Below are positions 1 to 8,393 of a stretch of DNA of 64,000 nucleotides, in pieces. Each line of letters starts with the position of its first letter. The stretch's first letter is position 1. Under the pieces are notes generated by a model. That model saw nothing but the letters and a program-made list of their open reading frames with translations. It searched no databases and was not told the origin of the DNA. The stretch comes from JAKACA01 sp963735115 (GTDB lineage Bacteria > Actinomycetota > Acidimicrobiia > Acidimicrobiales > Bog-793), in contig CAVTJR010000001.1 in the NCBI GenBank assembly GCA_963735115.1, positions 1,488,001-1,552,000 on the forward strand, read 5' to 3'. The position numbers and the translations under genes were made by a program.

Positions 1-2
1 TC

Positions 3-536
3 GGGCAATCGCTCCTGCGTCTTGTGACAGAACCCGACATAGCCGGCGTCCTGCTGGCACTGGCCCAGTCGGCTACGACGGGTCGGGGTGTGACTCAGCG
101 AGCGCGACTTCAGAACGCAGCGGGGGCACTCGTGCTGTGTTGGGTACTCCTGCTGCCCCTCGCGCCCGTGCCGAGTGCGGCCTTTGCTCTCTTGCCAGGG
201 GACGAGCGCATCGACGACGCCGTCACATCGGAGAGGGCGATGCTGCAGATCATCGAGCGCCTCGGAAGCACGATCGACGGTGCCACTATCTCGCGCCAAC
301 TCGCGAGGGTTCCGTGGGCCTCGTCCCGACTGACCCGACTGTCGTGTCGCGAACTGGACATCGTGCGGCGGCTGGCAGCAGGCGATCGTGTTCCGGCGAT
401 CGCGGCGTCGCTTTACATCAGCCAGAGCACCGTTCGCAACCACCTGTCCAAGGTCTTCCGCAAGCTCGGCGTCCATTCCCAGCAGGAGCTAATTGACTTG
501 CTGAGAGAAATGAGCGATCCGCCGCCTAACGAGTGA
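3..536 (+). CDS. LuxR-family response regulator, C-terminal part (5' truncated by window edge)
   Basis: The reading frame is open to the left edge, so the GTG at 24 is probably internal and the gene begins outside the window. The last ~65 residues form a LuxR/GerE helix-turn-helix: LSCRELDIVRRLAAG, then SQSTVRNHLSKVFRKLGV with the recognition helix, then an EL-x-DLL tail. The part upstream contains a hydrophobic stretch (ALVLCWVLLLPLAPV) and no recognisable receiver domain. The protein probably binds DNA as a transcription activator; its signal and targets cannot be seen. It lies 146 bp upstream of a GGDEF/EAL gene on the same strand. The HTH assignment is firm, the overall architecture unknown. 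Confidence 0.8.
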   Translation, partial: GQSLLRLVTEPDIAGVLLALAQSATTGRGVTQRARLQNAAGALVLCWVLLLPLAPVPSAAFALLPGDERIDDAVTSERAMLQIIERLGSTIDGATISRQLARVPWASSRLTRLSCRELDIVRRLAAGDRVPAIAASLYISQSTVRNHLSKVFRKLGVHSQQELIDLLREMSDPPPNE

Positions 537-682
537 CACCTCGCCTATAGCCAACGCCTGTGCGGTCCAAGAGACTGGTCCGGACATGTCGGTAGGTGAC
601 TCCGCGATGACTCGCGTCCGCAGAGCCCGCAAGAGCGAAGCGAGCAGCGCATGCAGTCTTACCTCGCGACCTTGATGACCAG

Positions 683-1945
683 TTGACCGGCCGAGGTGAC
701 CGGGCGGCACTGAAAGCGCTCACGTCAATGCGACGTGAGCCAGGAGTCGCGCTCGTCCTGCTGGATATCGATCGGTTCAGGATCGTCAACAGGGCGCTCG
801 GGCATCAGGTTGGCGACGAGGTGCTGGCCGTCGTCGCTGAGCGGTTGCTCGCATGGGCGAGCCCGAACGTGACGGTAGGTCGGGTCGGGGATGACGAGTT
901 CGCTCTCATCATCAGGTCCGGCTTCGACGCCCGGGTCGCCATCGCCTACGGAACACATCTGGTAGCTCTCCTTGGTCAGCCGATGGTTTTCAGGGGAGAA
1001 CGGCTCCGGATCACTGTGAGCGTGGGCATCGCCCTGTCGGACAGCGGGGCGAGCGCGACCGACTACCTCCTTCTCGACGCCGATCTGGCCCTCACTCGAG
1101 CAAAGCACCTGGGTGGCAACCGCTTTGAGCTCCTCGACGAAACGGCACGCCGGTCAGCGGTCTCTTGGGCGCAGCTGGAGGCCGATCTGCGGAATGCCGT
1201 CGACGACCGCCAGCTGGGGGTACATTTTCAGCCGGTTGTGCGCTTCGACGGCACCATCGTTTCCGTCGAAGCGCTGGCCCGCTGGTCACACCCGAGGCGC
1301 GGGTCGGTCTCACCCTGTGACTTCATCCCGCTGGCGGAGGAGGCGGGACTCATCTCGCTCTTGGGCGCGCAGATGATCGAAATGGCGGCAGAACAGGTTG
1401 CCCGATGGCGTCGCTCGCTCACGCCCTGGCTTCAGCTCTCGGTCAACGTGTCCGCCCGGCAACTGGCTGAGGAGGGAGCAGCAGGCGCCATACGCGACGC
1501 ACTCTCAAGCACCGGGCTCATGCCATCGGCCGTTTGCTTGGAGCTGACGGAGACGGCCTTTCTCGAGGACCACGAACACGCGGCGGCTGCCCTGGCAGAG
1601 TTGCGTGCAGAGGGGATGGAGATCGCCGTGGACGACTTCGGGACGGCATACTCCTCTCTGCTGTATGTGCACCGATTCCCGGTTCAGGCTCTCAAGATCG
1701 ACCGATCCTTCGTTGCCGGCCTCGGCAGCGATCGAACTGCTGCCGCCATCATTGGTGCCGTCATTCAGCTGGCTCACTCCCTGGGGCTGACTGTCATCGC
1801 TGAAGGGGTCGAAACCGAGCAGCACCTTCGGGCGCTGCGAGACCTTGGATGTGATCTCGGGCAGGGTTACTACTGGTGTCCCCCGCTGCCGGCAATGGAA
1901 ATGGAAGCGCTGCTCAGGCGAGGGAACCAGATCGACCCGGGCTGA
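683..1945 (+). CDS. GGDEF/EAL protein, probable c-di-GMP phosphodiesterase
   Basis: About 420 aa. An N-terminal GGDEF domain (residues ~1-150) starts at its LTG motif and reads VGDDEF where catalytic cyclases have GGDEF/GGEEF; the second glycine is aspartate, so cyclase activity is doubtful. The EAL domain (~170-415) keeps the catalytic signatures EALARW, NVSARQL, ELTE, DDFGTAYSSL, KIDRSF and EGVET, so c-di-GMP hydrolysis is likely. No sensory domain or membrane segment is present. The frame is open from 611, but the only start codon before the GGDEF fold is TTG at 683, which lies within the conserved motif DDQLTG. The N-terminus may therefore be damaged or begin at a non-standard codon. Confidence 0.85.
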   Translation: MTGRGDRAALKALTSMRREPGVALVLLDIDRFRIVNRALGHQVGDEVLAVVAERLLAWASPNVTVGRVGDDEFALIIRSGFDARVAIAYGTHLVALLGQPMVFRGERLRITVSVGIALSDSGASATDYLLLDADLALTRAKHLGGNRFELLDETARRSAVSWAQLEADLRNAVDDRQLGVHFQPVVRFDGTIVSVEALARWSHPRRGSVSPCDFIPLAEEAGLISLLGAQMIEMAAEQVARWRRSLTPWLQLSVNVSARQLAEEGAAGAIRDALSSTGLMPSAVCLELTETAFLEDHEHAAAALAELRAEGMEIAVDDFGTAYSSLLYVHRFPVQALKIDRSFVAGLGSDRTAAAIIGAVIQLAHSLGLTVIAEGVETEQHLRALRDLGCDLGQGYYWCPPLPAMEMEALLRRGNQIDPG

Positions 1946-2076
1946 GGCGGCTGAGGACTTCGAGAGGTGGCGGCGTCTGTGGCAGCACCGCCGGGACGCC
2001 TCTCTGTAAGGTGCCATCATGGTCGCGGTTCGGTTGATCAGGTGATCAGCCCACCCTTCGAGTCAGCGGACGGGCC

Positions 2077-2898
2077 GTGAGCGCCTCCGACGTTCGACTC
2101 CTGCTGGCCGATGTCGACGGCACACTCTTGACTCCGGACAAAGTCTTGACGGACCGGGCGGTGGCCGCCGCCCGTCGGCTCCGAGACGCTGACGTGCTCT
2201 TCGCCGTAACCAGCGGGCGCCCGCCGCGAGGCATGTCCATGCTGGTCGAACCCCTCGGCTTGACGACTCCGATTGCAGCGTTCAACGGAGGTGTCCTCGT
2301 GAACAGCGACATGTCGGTGATCGAACAGCGCGAGGTGGCGAGCGACCTCGTGAGGCCGATCATCGACCTGCTGACGTCCTTTTCCCTCAGCGTCTGGATC
2401 TACCGGGGGGCCGACTGGTTCGTCCCGGATCGCAACGGACCGCACGTCGACCGCGAGGCCTGGACGGTCCAGTTCGAACCCACGGTGACCGCGGATCTCC
2501 GCTCGATCACCGACGACGTCGCCAAGATCGTGGGCGTGAGCGACGATCATGACGCCGTAGAGCATGCTGCGGTGGCAGCGAGAGATGGGTTCGGCGACCA
2601 CGTCTCGGCAGCGCTGTCGCAGCCCTATTACGTGGACGTCACGAATCCCGATGCCAACAAGGGAGCGGTGGCCAAGTACCTCTCCGCCAAGTACGCGATA
2701 CCGGCCCGGCAGATCGCCACGATCGGCGACATGCCAAACGATGTCCTCATGTTCGCTCATTCCGGGCTGAGCATTGCCATGGGCAATGCCGGGCCAGAGG
2801 TGCAACGAGCCGCCCGCCGGGTCACGACCTCGAACGACGAGGAGGGTTTCGCCAATGCCGTGGAGCGTTTCGTTCTCGAAGGGGTGTCGCCCGCCTGA
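2077..2898 (+). CDS. HAD-superfamily hydrolase, Cof-like (type IIB) phosphatase
   Basis: 273 aa, GTG start. Motif I is DVDGTLLT with the nucleophile and acid/base aspartates, motif II is the SGRPPRGM threonine/serine region, and the C-terminal motif IV reads IGDMPNDVLMFAHSG. The ~100-residue C2-type cap between them places it with Cof/YidA-type sugar-phosphate or cofactor phosphatases. The ending is typical of the family (AMGNA, then NDEEGFANAVERF). It is cytosolic and the substrate cannot be predicted from sequence. It stands alone, 131 bp after the GGDEF/EAL gene and convergent with a decayed RCC1 fragment. The family call is firm. Confidence 0.88.
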   Translation: MSASDVRLLLADVDGTLLTPDKVLTDRAVAAARRLRDADVLFAVTSGRPPRGMSMLVEPLGLTTPIAAFNGGVLVNSDMSVIEQREVASDLVRPIIDLLTSFSLSVWIYRGADWFVPDRNGPHVDREAWTVQFEPTVTADLRSITDDVAKIVGVSDDHDAVEHAAVAARDGFGDHVSAALSQPYYVDVTNPDANKGAVAKYLSAKYAIPARQIATIGDMPNDVLMFAHSGLSIAMGNAGPEVQRAARRVTTSNDEEGFANAVERFVLEGVSPA

Positions 2899-2988
2899 GC
2901 AGGCCCGGGCCATTCGGGCATCTTCCACGCGGCCAGCCTGGCCGACCGAGCGGAGTTCGTAGATCCGAAGCCACGTAGTCGCCCTCCG

Positions 2989-3245
2989 TCAGCGCTTCGG
3001 AAGGCCGACCACCTGGGTTGGCACGTCGAAGCTCACGAGGTATCCGTTGCCGAGCTGGCCGCAGCCACCGTCACCCCAGGCCCAGAGGTTGCCCCCCGGT
3101 CAAGGGCGTAGCCGGTCTCCGAGCCGGCGGCGATAGCGACAATTTGGTCGAGCCCCTTTACGCGTACCGGCCTGTCGCTGAAGGCGTGGTGCGTACCGCT
3201 GCCGAGTTCGCCGAGGCTGTTGTCGCCCCACGCCCACACGGGCTA
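2989..3245 (-). pseudogene. RCC1-repeat protein fragment, frameshifted and 5' truncated
   Basis: The minus strand encodes two consecutive RCC1 (regulator of chromosome condensation-like) beta-propeller blades. The first begins VWAWGDNSLGELGSG and ends AIAAGSETGYALDRG; the second begins NLWAWGDGGCGQLGNG and ends VPTQVVGLPKR plus a TGA stop at 2989-2991. The blades lie in different frames. A one-base change in the C6 tract at 3092-3097 (G6 on the coding strand; seven would restore the frame) separates them. An in-frame TAG at 3243-3245 lies just upstream and no further blades are recognisable to the right. RCC1 proteins normally carry about seven blades, so this is the 3' remnant of a larger gene. 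Confidence 0.75.
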
Positions 3246-3422
3246 CGTGCACCTTCGTCGAAGCGACTGTCCACATTCGTGCAGGTCAAGGTGGCGTGCG
3301 CCCGACACGAGACTCCCTCCGACACTGTGGGGATTGCCAAGGTTGGCACGCACGGGTCACGGTACATCCGGATCCCCCGACGAACGCCGCCCGGGGCCTT
3401 CGCTACGGCTGGCGGGGTTCCG

Positions 3423-3911
3423 TCACGGGATCCAAACCCCGGTGGAACCGATGTAACCGGAGTCGTACTCGATCTTGGCGGCTGCGACCCCTTTCTTGAT
3501 TTCGACAGCCACGCAACCGGTGACCGAGTGACCCGGCGTGACCGTGAGCTCACCGGAATCGAAATCCGTACATCCGAGCAGGCGCTCCGAGCCGGCCGCG
3601 TACGCCTGCTTGTCGGAACCGACCACCGCCACGGCGGTGTTGGCGACGAACTGGTAGGTGCCCGAGACTCCCGTCACCTTGATGAGCACCTCGGCAAGAT
3701 ACTCACCGGCAGGCGGGGCGTTCCGGCGACTGGCTGGTGTGGCCGGGTCTTGGAATTTGAGCAGCGTCACCCGGATGGTGTCGCCGATGCCATCGTTGAG
3801 GGTCAACGTGGAGCCAACCCTTGCCACTCGTGCACGAGTGGTCGACGAACAGCCCGCAACAGCAACCGCCATAACGCAAGCACCCAGCAAGACGCTGAGT
3901 CGTCTCCTCAT
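3423..3911 (-). CDS. Secreted lipoprotein, DUF4352/immunoglobulin-like
   Basis: 162 aa. The ATG at 3911 (preceded by AGGGTCAGG) gives a classical lipoprotein signal: MRRRL, a hydrophobic core, then the lipobox AVAGC at the modified cysteine. The mature part has the DUF4352-like beta-sandwich pattern: an early IRVTLLKF strand, YLAEVLIKVTG, a C...SGELTVTPGHSVTGC segment, and a closing VEIKKGVAAAKIEYDS. Two cysteines in the C-terminal half could pair. Its role is unknown; such proteins sit on the outer face of the membrane. A second, diverged member of the same type lies at 13.6 kb. An upstream in-frame start exists but would bury the signal peptide. Confidence 0.72.
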   Translation of the reverse strand: MRRRLSVLLGACVMAVAVAGCSSTTRARVARVGSTLTLNDGIGDTIRVTLLKFQDPATPASRRNAPPAGEYLAEVLIKVTGVSGTYQFVANTAVAVVGSDKQAYAAGSERLLGCTDFDSGELTVTPGHSVTGCVAVEIKKGVAAAKIEYDSGYIGSTGVWIP

Positions 3912-3982
3912 CCTGACCCTTCCTGCAGGGGCGGCGTGGCACCGCCTGCAGGCTGAAGGATTCGATCGCAGCGGCGCTGGGG

Positions 3983-5062
3983 TCATGGGAGGGATCCGGA
4001 GGACCGGCTTTCCACGAGTGGTGGGCCGAGGGCAGTCACCTCCCAGTTGTCACCCACCCGTGGCGGCGTGTCTACGTGCACGCGCACGACCGCCTGGCCA
4101 GAGCACGCGGCTGCTCTGGGCAGGCGGCTCGCGCCAGATGCAGCTTCGCCCGTATGCAGAGCGCCGACGTCGGGGACGAGCTCGCAGGCAAAACGTGGGC
4201 CGAACGTTTGCACGGATCGGACCCTTCCCGAGAGGGCGACACCCCGCTCCGGCCAAGCTCCCTCGACGAAGCGGTCGGGATGGAGCGCCCACAGCTTGCC
4301 CGAGTCATGAGGCACGAAGCTGCTGTAGCCGAGCAGCCGGGCTACCTGCACCGTGGCAGGTTGTCGCACGAGGTCGACGGTGCTCCCGAGTTGAACGATG
4401 CGACCCTCATCCATGATGCCAAGCAAATGCCCAAAGGCTTGAGCTTCGGCGAGGTCGTGGGTCACGAGCAGGGCGATGGCTTCAGACCGGGCCGAGGCAT
4501 CGATTGCAACGTTCCGAAGCAGGGCTCGAGATGCCGCGTCCACTGCCGAGAAGGGCTCGTCGAGCAGGAGGGCGCGAAAGGGCCGGGCGATTGCGCGGGC
4601 AAGGCAGGCGCGCTGGCGCTGCCCACCGGAGAGGGAATCAGGGGCGGCGTCGGCGAGACCCCCAAGGCCCACCTCGTCGAGGAGTTCCTCGAGGGAGCGA
4701 TCCCCGAAGAGCGCTCGCCCGCGAATGCCATAGGTGACGTTCGCTCGCACGCTCAGGTGGGGAAAGAGCGTGGTCGGCTGGCGCACGAGGGCCACGCCGC
4801 GCTCACGCGGCTCGAGGGGTTGCTCGGCGAGGGCCCACGTCCGTCGCTCCCGTGCAGCGTTGACGAGCCGTCCGTCGAGATGGATGCGCCCCTTCTTCAG
4901 CATGACCGTGCCGGCGATCGCCTCGAGGCAGGTCGTCTTGCCCGCCCCGGAGGGGCCGAAGAGAGAGAGGCGTTCCCCCCGGTCGAGGTCGAGCTGAGCC
5001 ATTACGTCGAAGCTCCGGCGCGACACCACGAAGTCGGCGTCGAGCATGGGAGGTGGCGTCAC
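3983..5062 (-). CDS. Molybdate/tungstate ABC transporter, ATP-binding subunit
   Basis: About 359 aa. Walker A is GPSGAGKTT, the Q-loop VRQPTTLFPHLSV, the ABC signature LSGGQRQR, Walker B ALLLDEPFSAVD and the H-loop VTHD. The order and the ~100-residue C-terminal extension (residues ~240-359, TOBE-like, with HPDRF and GRVRSVQTFGPRFACEL) match ModC/WtpC-type ATPases. The GTG at 5062 overlaps the permease stop as GTGA, suggesting translational coupling; an ATG at 5047 is an alternative. It is the third gene of a binding protein-permease-ATPase operon and energises oxyanion import. Sulfate- or phosphate-type specificity is less likely given the partner proteins. Confidence 0.87.
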   Translation of the reverse strand: MTPPPMLDADFVVSRRSFDVMAQLDLDRGERLSLFGPSGAGKTTCLEAIAGTVMLKKGRIHLDGRLVNAARERRTWALAEQPLEPRERGVALVRQPTTLFPHLSVRANVTYGIRGRALFGDRSLEELLDEVGLGGLADAAPDSLSGGQRQRACLARAIARPFRALLLDEPFSAVDAASRALLRNVAIDASARSEAIALLVTHDLAEAQAFGHLLGIMDEGRIVQLGSTVDLVRQPATVQVARLLGYSSFVPHDSGKLWALHPDRFVEGAWPERGVALSGRVRSVQTFGPRFACELVPDVGALHTGEAASGASRLPRAAACSGQAVVRVHVDTPPRVGDNWEVTALGPPLVESRSSGSLP

Positions 5063-5898
5063 AGGCTGACGGTAACCGGCACCGCCGCGCTCCTTCGCCC
5101 GCGGGCACGGGCGCTCCAGAGAAAAGCCAGCAGCGGGAGGGGCAGGGCGGCCACGATGAGCAGGAGGGCCACGACGAGGGCCGGGGTGAGGCCGTTGGCG
5201 ATGAAACTCTGATCGATATCGATGGGCAGGCCAGCAGGGTTGTAGGCGATGATCAGGACGGCCCCGAAGGCACCCATGGCCCGCGCCCAGGAGATGGCGA
5301 TCCCCGTGGCGAGGCCGGGGGCGGCGAGCGGCAGGGTGATTCGGCGGAAGGCACTGAGCGGCCGGTCCCCGAGGAGGAGAGCATCTTGCTCGAGCCGCTG
5401 GTCGACCGTCGTGAGAGCGGCCGCCGCCGAGATGATGTAGTACGGGGCGGCTTCGTAGAACTCGGCCACGACGAGGGCGAACATCGTGTTCACCCCGAAG
5501 ACGTTCGGGTTGATGCTCGAGACGAAGCGACCGACCGGTCCAGCTTGACCGATGAGGAAGATCAGCAGCAGCCCAATGACGAGGGGCGGCATGAGCAGGG
5601 GCAAGACGATTCCTGCCTCGACGACCCGTGCCAGCTTCACGCGGCCGCGGGCGAGGAGGTAGGCAAGGGGCGTGCCCAGCACCACCATGAAGCCGAGCGC
5701 CATGGCACTTGCTTCGAGAGAGGTCCAGAGCGGATCGAGCGCACCCGGCTGGTCGAGGTTGACGCGGATCGTATGGGGGGACACCTGAAACAAGAGCACG
5801 ACGAGCGGTCCCAGCAGGGCCACCCATACGATCGCGGAGGTCAGGACCGCCGCCGTGCCGGGGAGGCGTCCCACGACACGGCGGCTCAGGTGCGCCAC
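5059..5898 (-). CDS. Molybdate/tungstate ABC transporter permease
   Basis: 279 aa integral membrane protein starting with GTG 5 bp after the binding-protein stop. Six or so hydrophobic segments are visible (for example VWVALLGPLVVLLF, VVEAGIVLPLLMPPLVIGLLLIFL and ALVVALLLIVAALPLPLLAFL). The cytoplasmic EAA-type loop reads DALLLGDRPLSAFRRITLPL followed by AAPGL, and the downstream WARAMGAFGAVLIIAYN is typical of ModB/WtpB/CysT-family permeases. It forms the channel with the ATPase encoded next, overlapping it by 4 nt. Substrate assignment rests on the adjacent WtpA-like binding protein. Confidence 0.87.
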   Translation of the reverse strand: MAHLSRRVVGRLPGTAAVLTSAIVWVALLGPLVVLLFQVSPHTIRVNLDQPGALDPLWTSLEASAMALGFMVVLGTPLAYLLARGRVKLARVVEAGIVLPLLMPPLVIGLLLIFLIGQAGPVGRFVSSINPNVFGVNTMFALVVAEFYEAAPYYIISAAAALTTVDQRLEQDALLLGDRPLSAFRRITLPLAAPGLATGIAISWARAMGAFGAVLIIAYNPAGLPIDIDQSFIANGLTPALVVALLLIVAALPLPLLAFLWSARARGRRSAAVPVTVSL

Positions 5899-5903
5899 CG
5901 GTG

Positions 5904-7007
5904 TTACGAGCCGATCTGACCGCCCAAGGATTTGAACAGTTTAAGGATCGCCGGCGGGAGAGCTTCGGCGAGCGTCACGCCTGGAGCGAGGACCACGACC
6001 GGCTTGATCAGCCTGTACTTCACGCCCGTAAGTACCGCCCGGCCCTTCGGTTGCATCAGGAAGGCGACAAAGGCCTGGTCCGCGGCTTCGTTCGCCGGTG
6101 TGAAGGTCGTACCCGTCTGCGGTTCCACAAGGGTCTCGTTGAGGTGGATCACCTCGCCCGTGTTGAGGCTCCCGCTCACCTCCAGGCTCACGGTCGAGTA
6201 GAGGCCTACCTCTGACGGGGAACCGAAATCGATCGTCGGTGGAAGGGAGATGTAGTCCAAGCCGTACTGCACTGCCTCCGGCAGGTACTCGCTGCCGGCG
6301 TCCACGACGCCCTCCTGTATGTCGACGGGCAAGGCGTCTTCGTCCAGCTGTTGCGAGTTGGCCCCAAACGGCTTCGCCTTCGTGATTCCGAGTGCACGAT
6401 CGGTGATTCCGCTCGGCAGGTGCAACACCTTCTGGGCGAGCTTGTTCATGAGGATGAAGAAGATGCCCTGCGGGTCCTGGGTCGGATCGGTCCTGCCGAG
6501 CTTGAAGCCGTGCGTCGTGAAGAGCGTCCACAGGTCGGAGAGGGGTTCCGCCCCCGTTCTGATGGCATTGAGCTGCGAGTAGTAGCGGCTCTTCTTGGAG
6601 AACCCGATGACGAGCGGGTCGGAGGCGACCGCCAGTGCGAACTTCGACCGGTCATACGGGAAGAGCTCTTTGATGGCGTGTGCCCCTATGGCGAGGAACG
6701 CACCCGGGTTGATCTCCTTCGAGATGATCTCCTGAGCGAGCGCGAGCGATCCAGCGCACGGAGGTCCGCCGAAGGCGTCGCCCGTCGCCTTCTCGAATGC
6801 CGGACCGAGTTTGTCGTGGTAGAGCTTGACAAGCGACCCGGCACAGGCGACCGAGGCGGTGCCGTGCGTCGTGCGTGGGCTCGTCGACCTCGCGCTTGTC
6901 GCCGCCAAGCTCGCCGAGCTCGACGATGCGACGGCGACGAAGGCGGCCACGGAGATCAGGGCGGTCCATTTCACCAACGATGCTCTTGAAGTTCGAAGAC
7001 GCGTCAT
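5904..7007 (-). CDS. Extracellular oxyanion-binding protein, WtpA/ModA-like (tungstate/molybdate)
   Basis: 367 aa, first gene of the importer operon. An N-terminal signal peptide (basic MTRLRTSR, hydrophobic ALISVAAFVAVASS) lacks a lipobox cysteine at the usual place, so it may be a secreted or membrane-tethered protein. The mature region starts VACAGSLVKLYHDKLGPAFE, the AGSL motif of WtpA/ModA proteins, and a central TDPTQDPQGIFF matches the WtpA-type oxyanion-site segment (DP-x-G). It likely captures tungstate or molybdate at the cell surface. The cofactor need is plausible given the Mo-dependent CO dehydrogenase at 40-44 kb, but co-regulation is not visible. Confidence 0.82.
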   Translation of the reverse strand: MTRLRTSRASLVKWTALISVAAFVAVASSSSASLAATSARSTSPRTTHGTASVACAGSLVKLYHDKLGPAFEKATGDAFGGPPCAGSLALAQEIISKEINPGAFLAIGAHAIKELFPYDRSKFALAVASDPLVIGFSKKSRYYSQLNAIRTGAEPLSDLWTLFTTHGFKLGRTDPTQDPQGIFFILMNKLAQKVLHLPSGITDRALGITKAKPFGANSQQLDEDALPVDIQEGVVDAGSEYLPEAVQYGLDYISLPPTIDFGSPSEVGLYSTVSLEVSGSLNTGEVIHLNETLVEPQTGTTFTPANEAADQAFVAFLMQPKGRAVLTGVKYRLIKPVVVLAPGVTLAEALPPAILKLFKSLGGQIGS

Positions 7008-7089
7008 GAGCGGACAATAGCGGTGTGAAAGTGATTCTGTCTAAGCGCAAGGCCTACTAGCCACAGGCGACGCACCCAGCTTGTCGTGC

Positions 7090-8256
7090 TTAGGGGCGAT
7101 TCCGGCCGTAGCGCTCGTGGCTCTCGACCCACTGTCCGCCGAGCACGGCAGCCCCGAGTGAGAGCTCGCCGCACCACACCGTCGCGGCGACGATCTCGGC
7201 AAGCTTGCGCACCTTTCCGTCGCCGTAGCAGCCCATCATCTCGAGGCACTCCCGCTGCGTAGGGAGACCCGTTCCGCCGCCATAGCTGGCGACGATCAAC
7301 GAGGGGATCGTGATCGAGAAGTAGTAGTCGCCATCGTCGGTCCTCTCGGCGTGCACGATGGCGGTGGAGGACTCCGCAACGTTGGCGGCGTCCTGTCCGG
7401 TCGCGATGAACATGGCGGCGATGCCATTGGCGGAGTGGTTGGCGTTGCTGTTGGACCCGGCGAGGAAGCTGGCGGCATTGGCTGCCGTTCGGCCCTGCAC
7501 GAGCTGGCTGGCAGTCACGCCGAGCACCCGCGCGAGAAGGTCACCCGGGACGGTCGCCTCAGCAATGACCCGCTTGCCGCGGACCGTCAACGAGTTCAGA
7601 GCAGAAGCCTTCTTGTCCGTGGCCATGCCACCTTCGAGCTGAAAGTAGCGGATGTCTGCATGCTGCTGGCGAATCCATTCGCAGGCGATCGAGGTGGCCT
7701 TGCCGACCATGTTCTGGCCGGCGGCGTCGCCGGTGGTGAAGTTGAACCGCAGGTGGAGGAAGCGACCGAGGGAGTACTGCTCGATGTGGCGCAGCCTTCC
7801 CGAACGGCTCGAGGAGTCAGCCACCTGCTTGATGGCAGCGAAGTTCCCCACGACCCATTCGCCGAAACTGCGGGCGGCTCGAGCATCGTCAAAGCCGAAG
7901 ACGGGGGCACGCTGCATGGCGTCGTCACTGATCGTGGTCTGCACGCCCCCTACCTGACGGGCGAGCTTCATTCCTCGGTTGTAGCTGGCAACGAGCGTTC
8001 CCTCCGTCGTAGCGAGTGGGACCAGGAACTCACCTTGAGCGTGCTCGCCCCGCACGCGCAACGGGCCGGCGATCCCGATCGGCACCTGGGCCACGCCGAC
8101 GAAGTTCTCGATGTTGCCCGGCAAGAGCGACGCGTCGAATGAGAACGCGCTCACGTGGCGGAGCTCCACTCCGGTGTGCTGGCGCACGAAGTCCCGGCGG
8201 CTGGCCGCCTGCTCGTCGGTGTAGTCGTCGACCGCGGACCGAGGAATTGTGCTCAT
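7090..8256 (-). CDS. Hydroxymethylglutaryl-CoA reductase, class I type
   Basis: 388 aa from the ATG at 8256, which follows GAGGAGAAAC; a longer frame upstream is not HMGR-like. The substrate-binding start reads ENFVGVAQVPIGIAGPL. The catalytic glutamate is in LATTEGTLVASYNRG, the lysine in MATDKKAS, the aspartate in ATGQDAANVAES, and the catalytic histidine in the C-terminal ESHERYGRN. NADPH-site glycines lie in ASYGGGTGLPTQ. These features and the C-terminal SHxxYxRN motif fit class I (biosynthetic, NADPH) reductases, which make mevalonate from HMG-CoA for isoprenoids. No other mevalonate-pathway gene is in the window. It is divergent from a membrane-anchored TIG protein. Confidence 0.9.
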   Translation of the reverse strand: MSTIPRSAVDDYTDEQAASRRDFVRQHTGVELRHVSAFSFDASLLPGNIENFVGVAQVPIGIAGPLRVRGEHAQGEFLVPLATTEGTLVASYNRGMKLARQVGGVQTTISDDAMQRAPVFGFDDARAARSFGEWVVGNFAAIKQVADSSSRSGRLRHIEQYSLGRFLHLRFNFTTGDAAGQNMVGKATSIACEWIRQQHADIRYFQLEGGMATDKKASALNSLTVRGKRVIAEATVPGDLLARVLGVTASQLVQGRTAANAASFLAGSNSNANHSANGIAAMFIATGQDAANVAESSTAIVHAERTDDGDYYFSITIPSLIVASYGGGTGLPTQRECLEMMGCYGDGKVRKLAEIVAATVWCGELSLGAAVLGGQWVESHERYGRNRP

Positions 8257-8393
8257 GGCTGCCGTTTCTCCTCGTGTGGCCCGATCAAACCGGGCATGGA
8301 CACCGTACGCCCTCTCGGTTGCCGCTAGCGCAGGACCGAAAGGCCCTCCCGCCATCGCCTTGCGGCTGCGGTTGCGCTAATAAGGACGATGGA

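Noticed and set aside
2038..2928. Long open frame on the minus strand opposite the HAD phosphatase
   Set aside because: Its translation is His/Gly/Asp/Arg-rich with no recognisable motif, whereas the plus frame has complete HAD motifs. High GC makes antisense frames long here.
2902..2943. GC palindromes GGCCCGGGCC and GGCCAGCCTGGCC after the HAD gene
   Set aside because: Such short GC palindromes are frequent in DNA of this composition, and no T tract or stable loop makes a convincing terminator.
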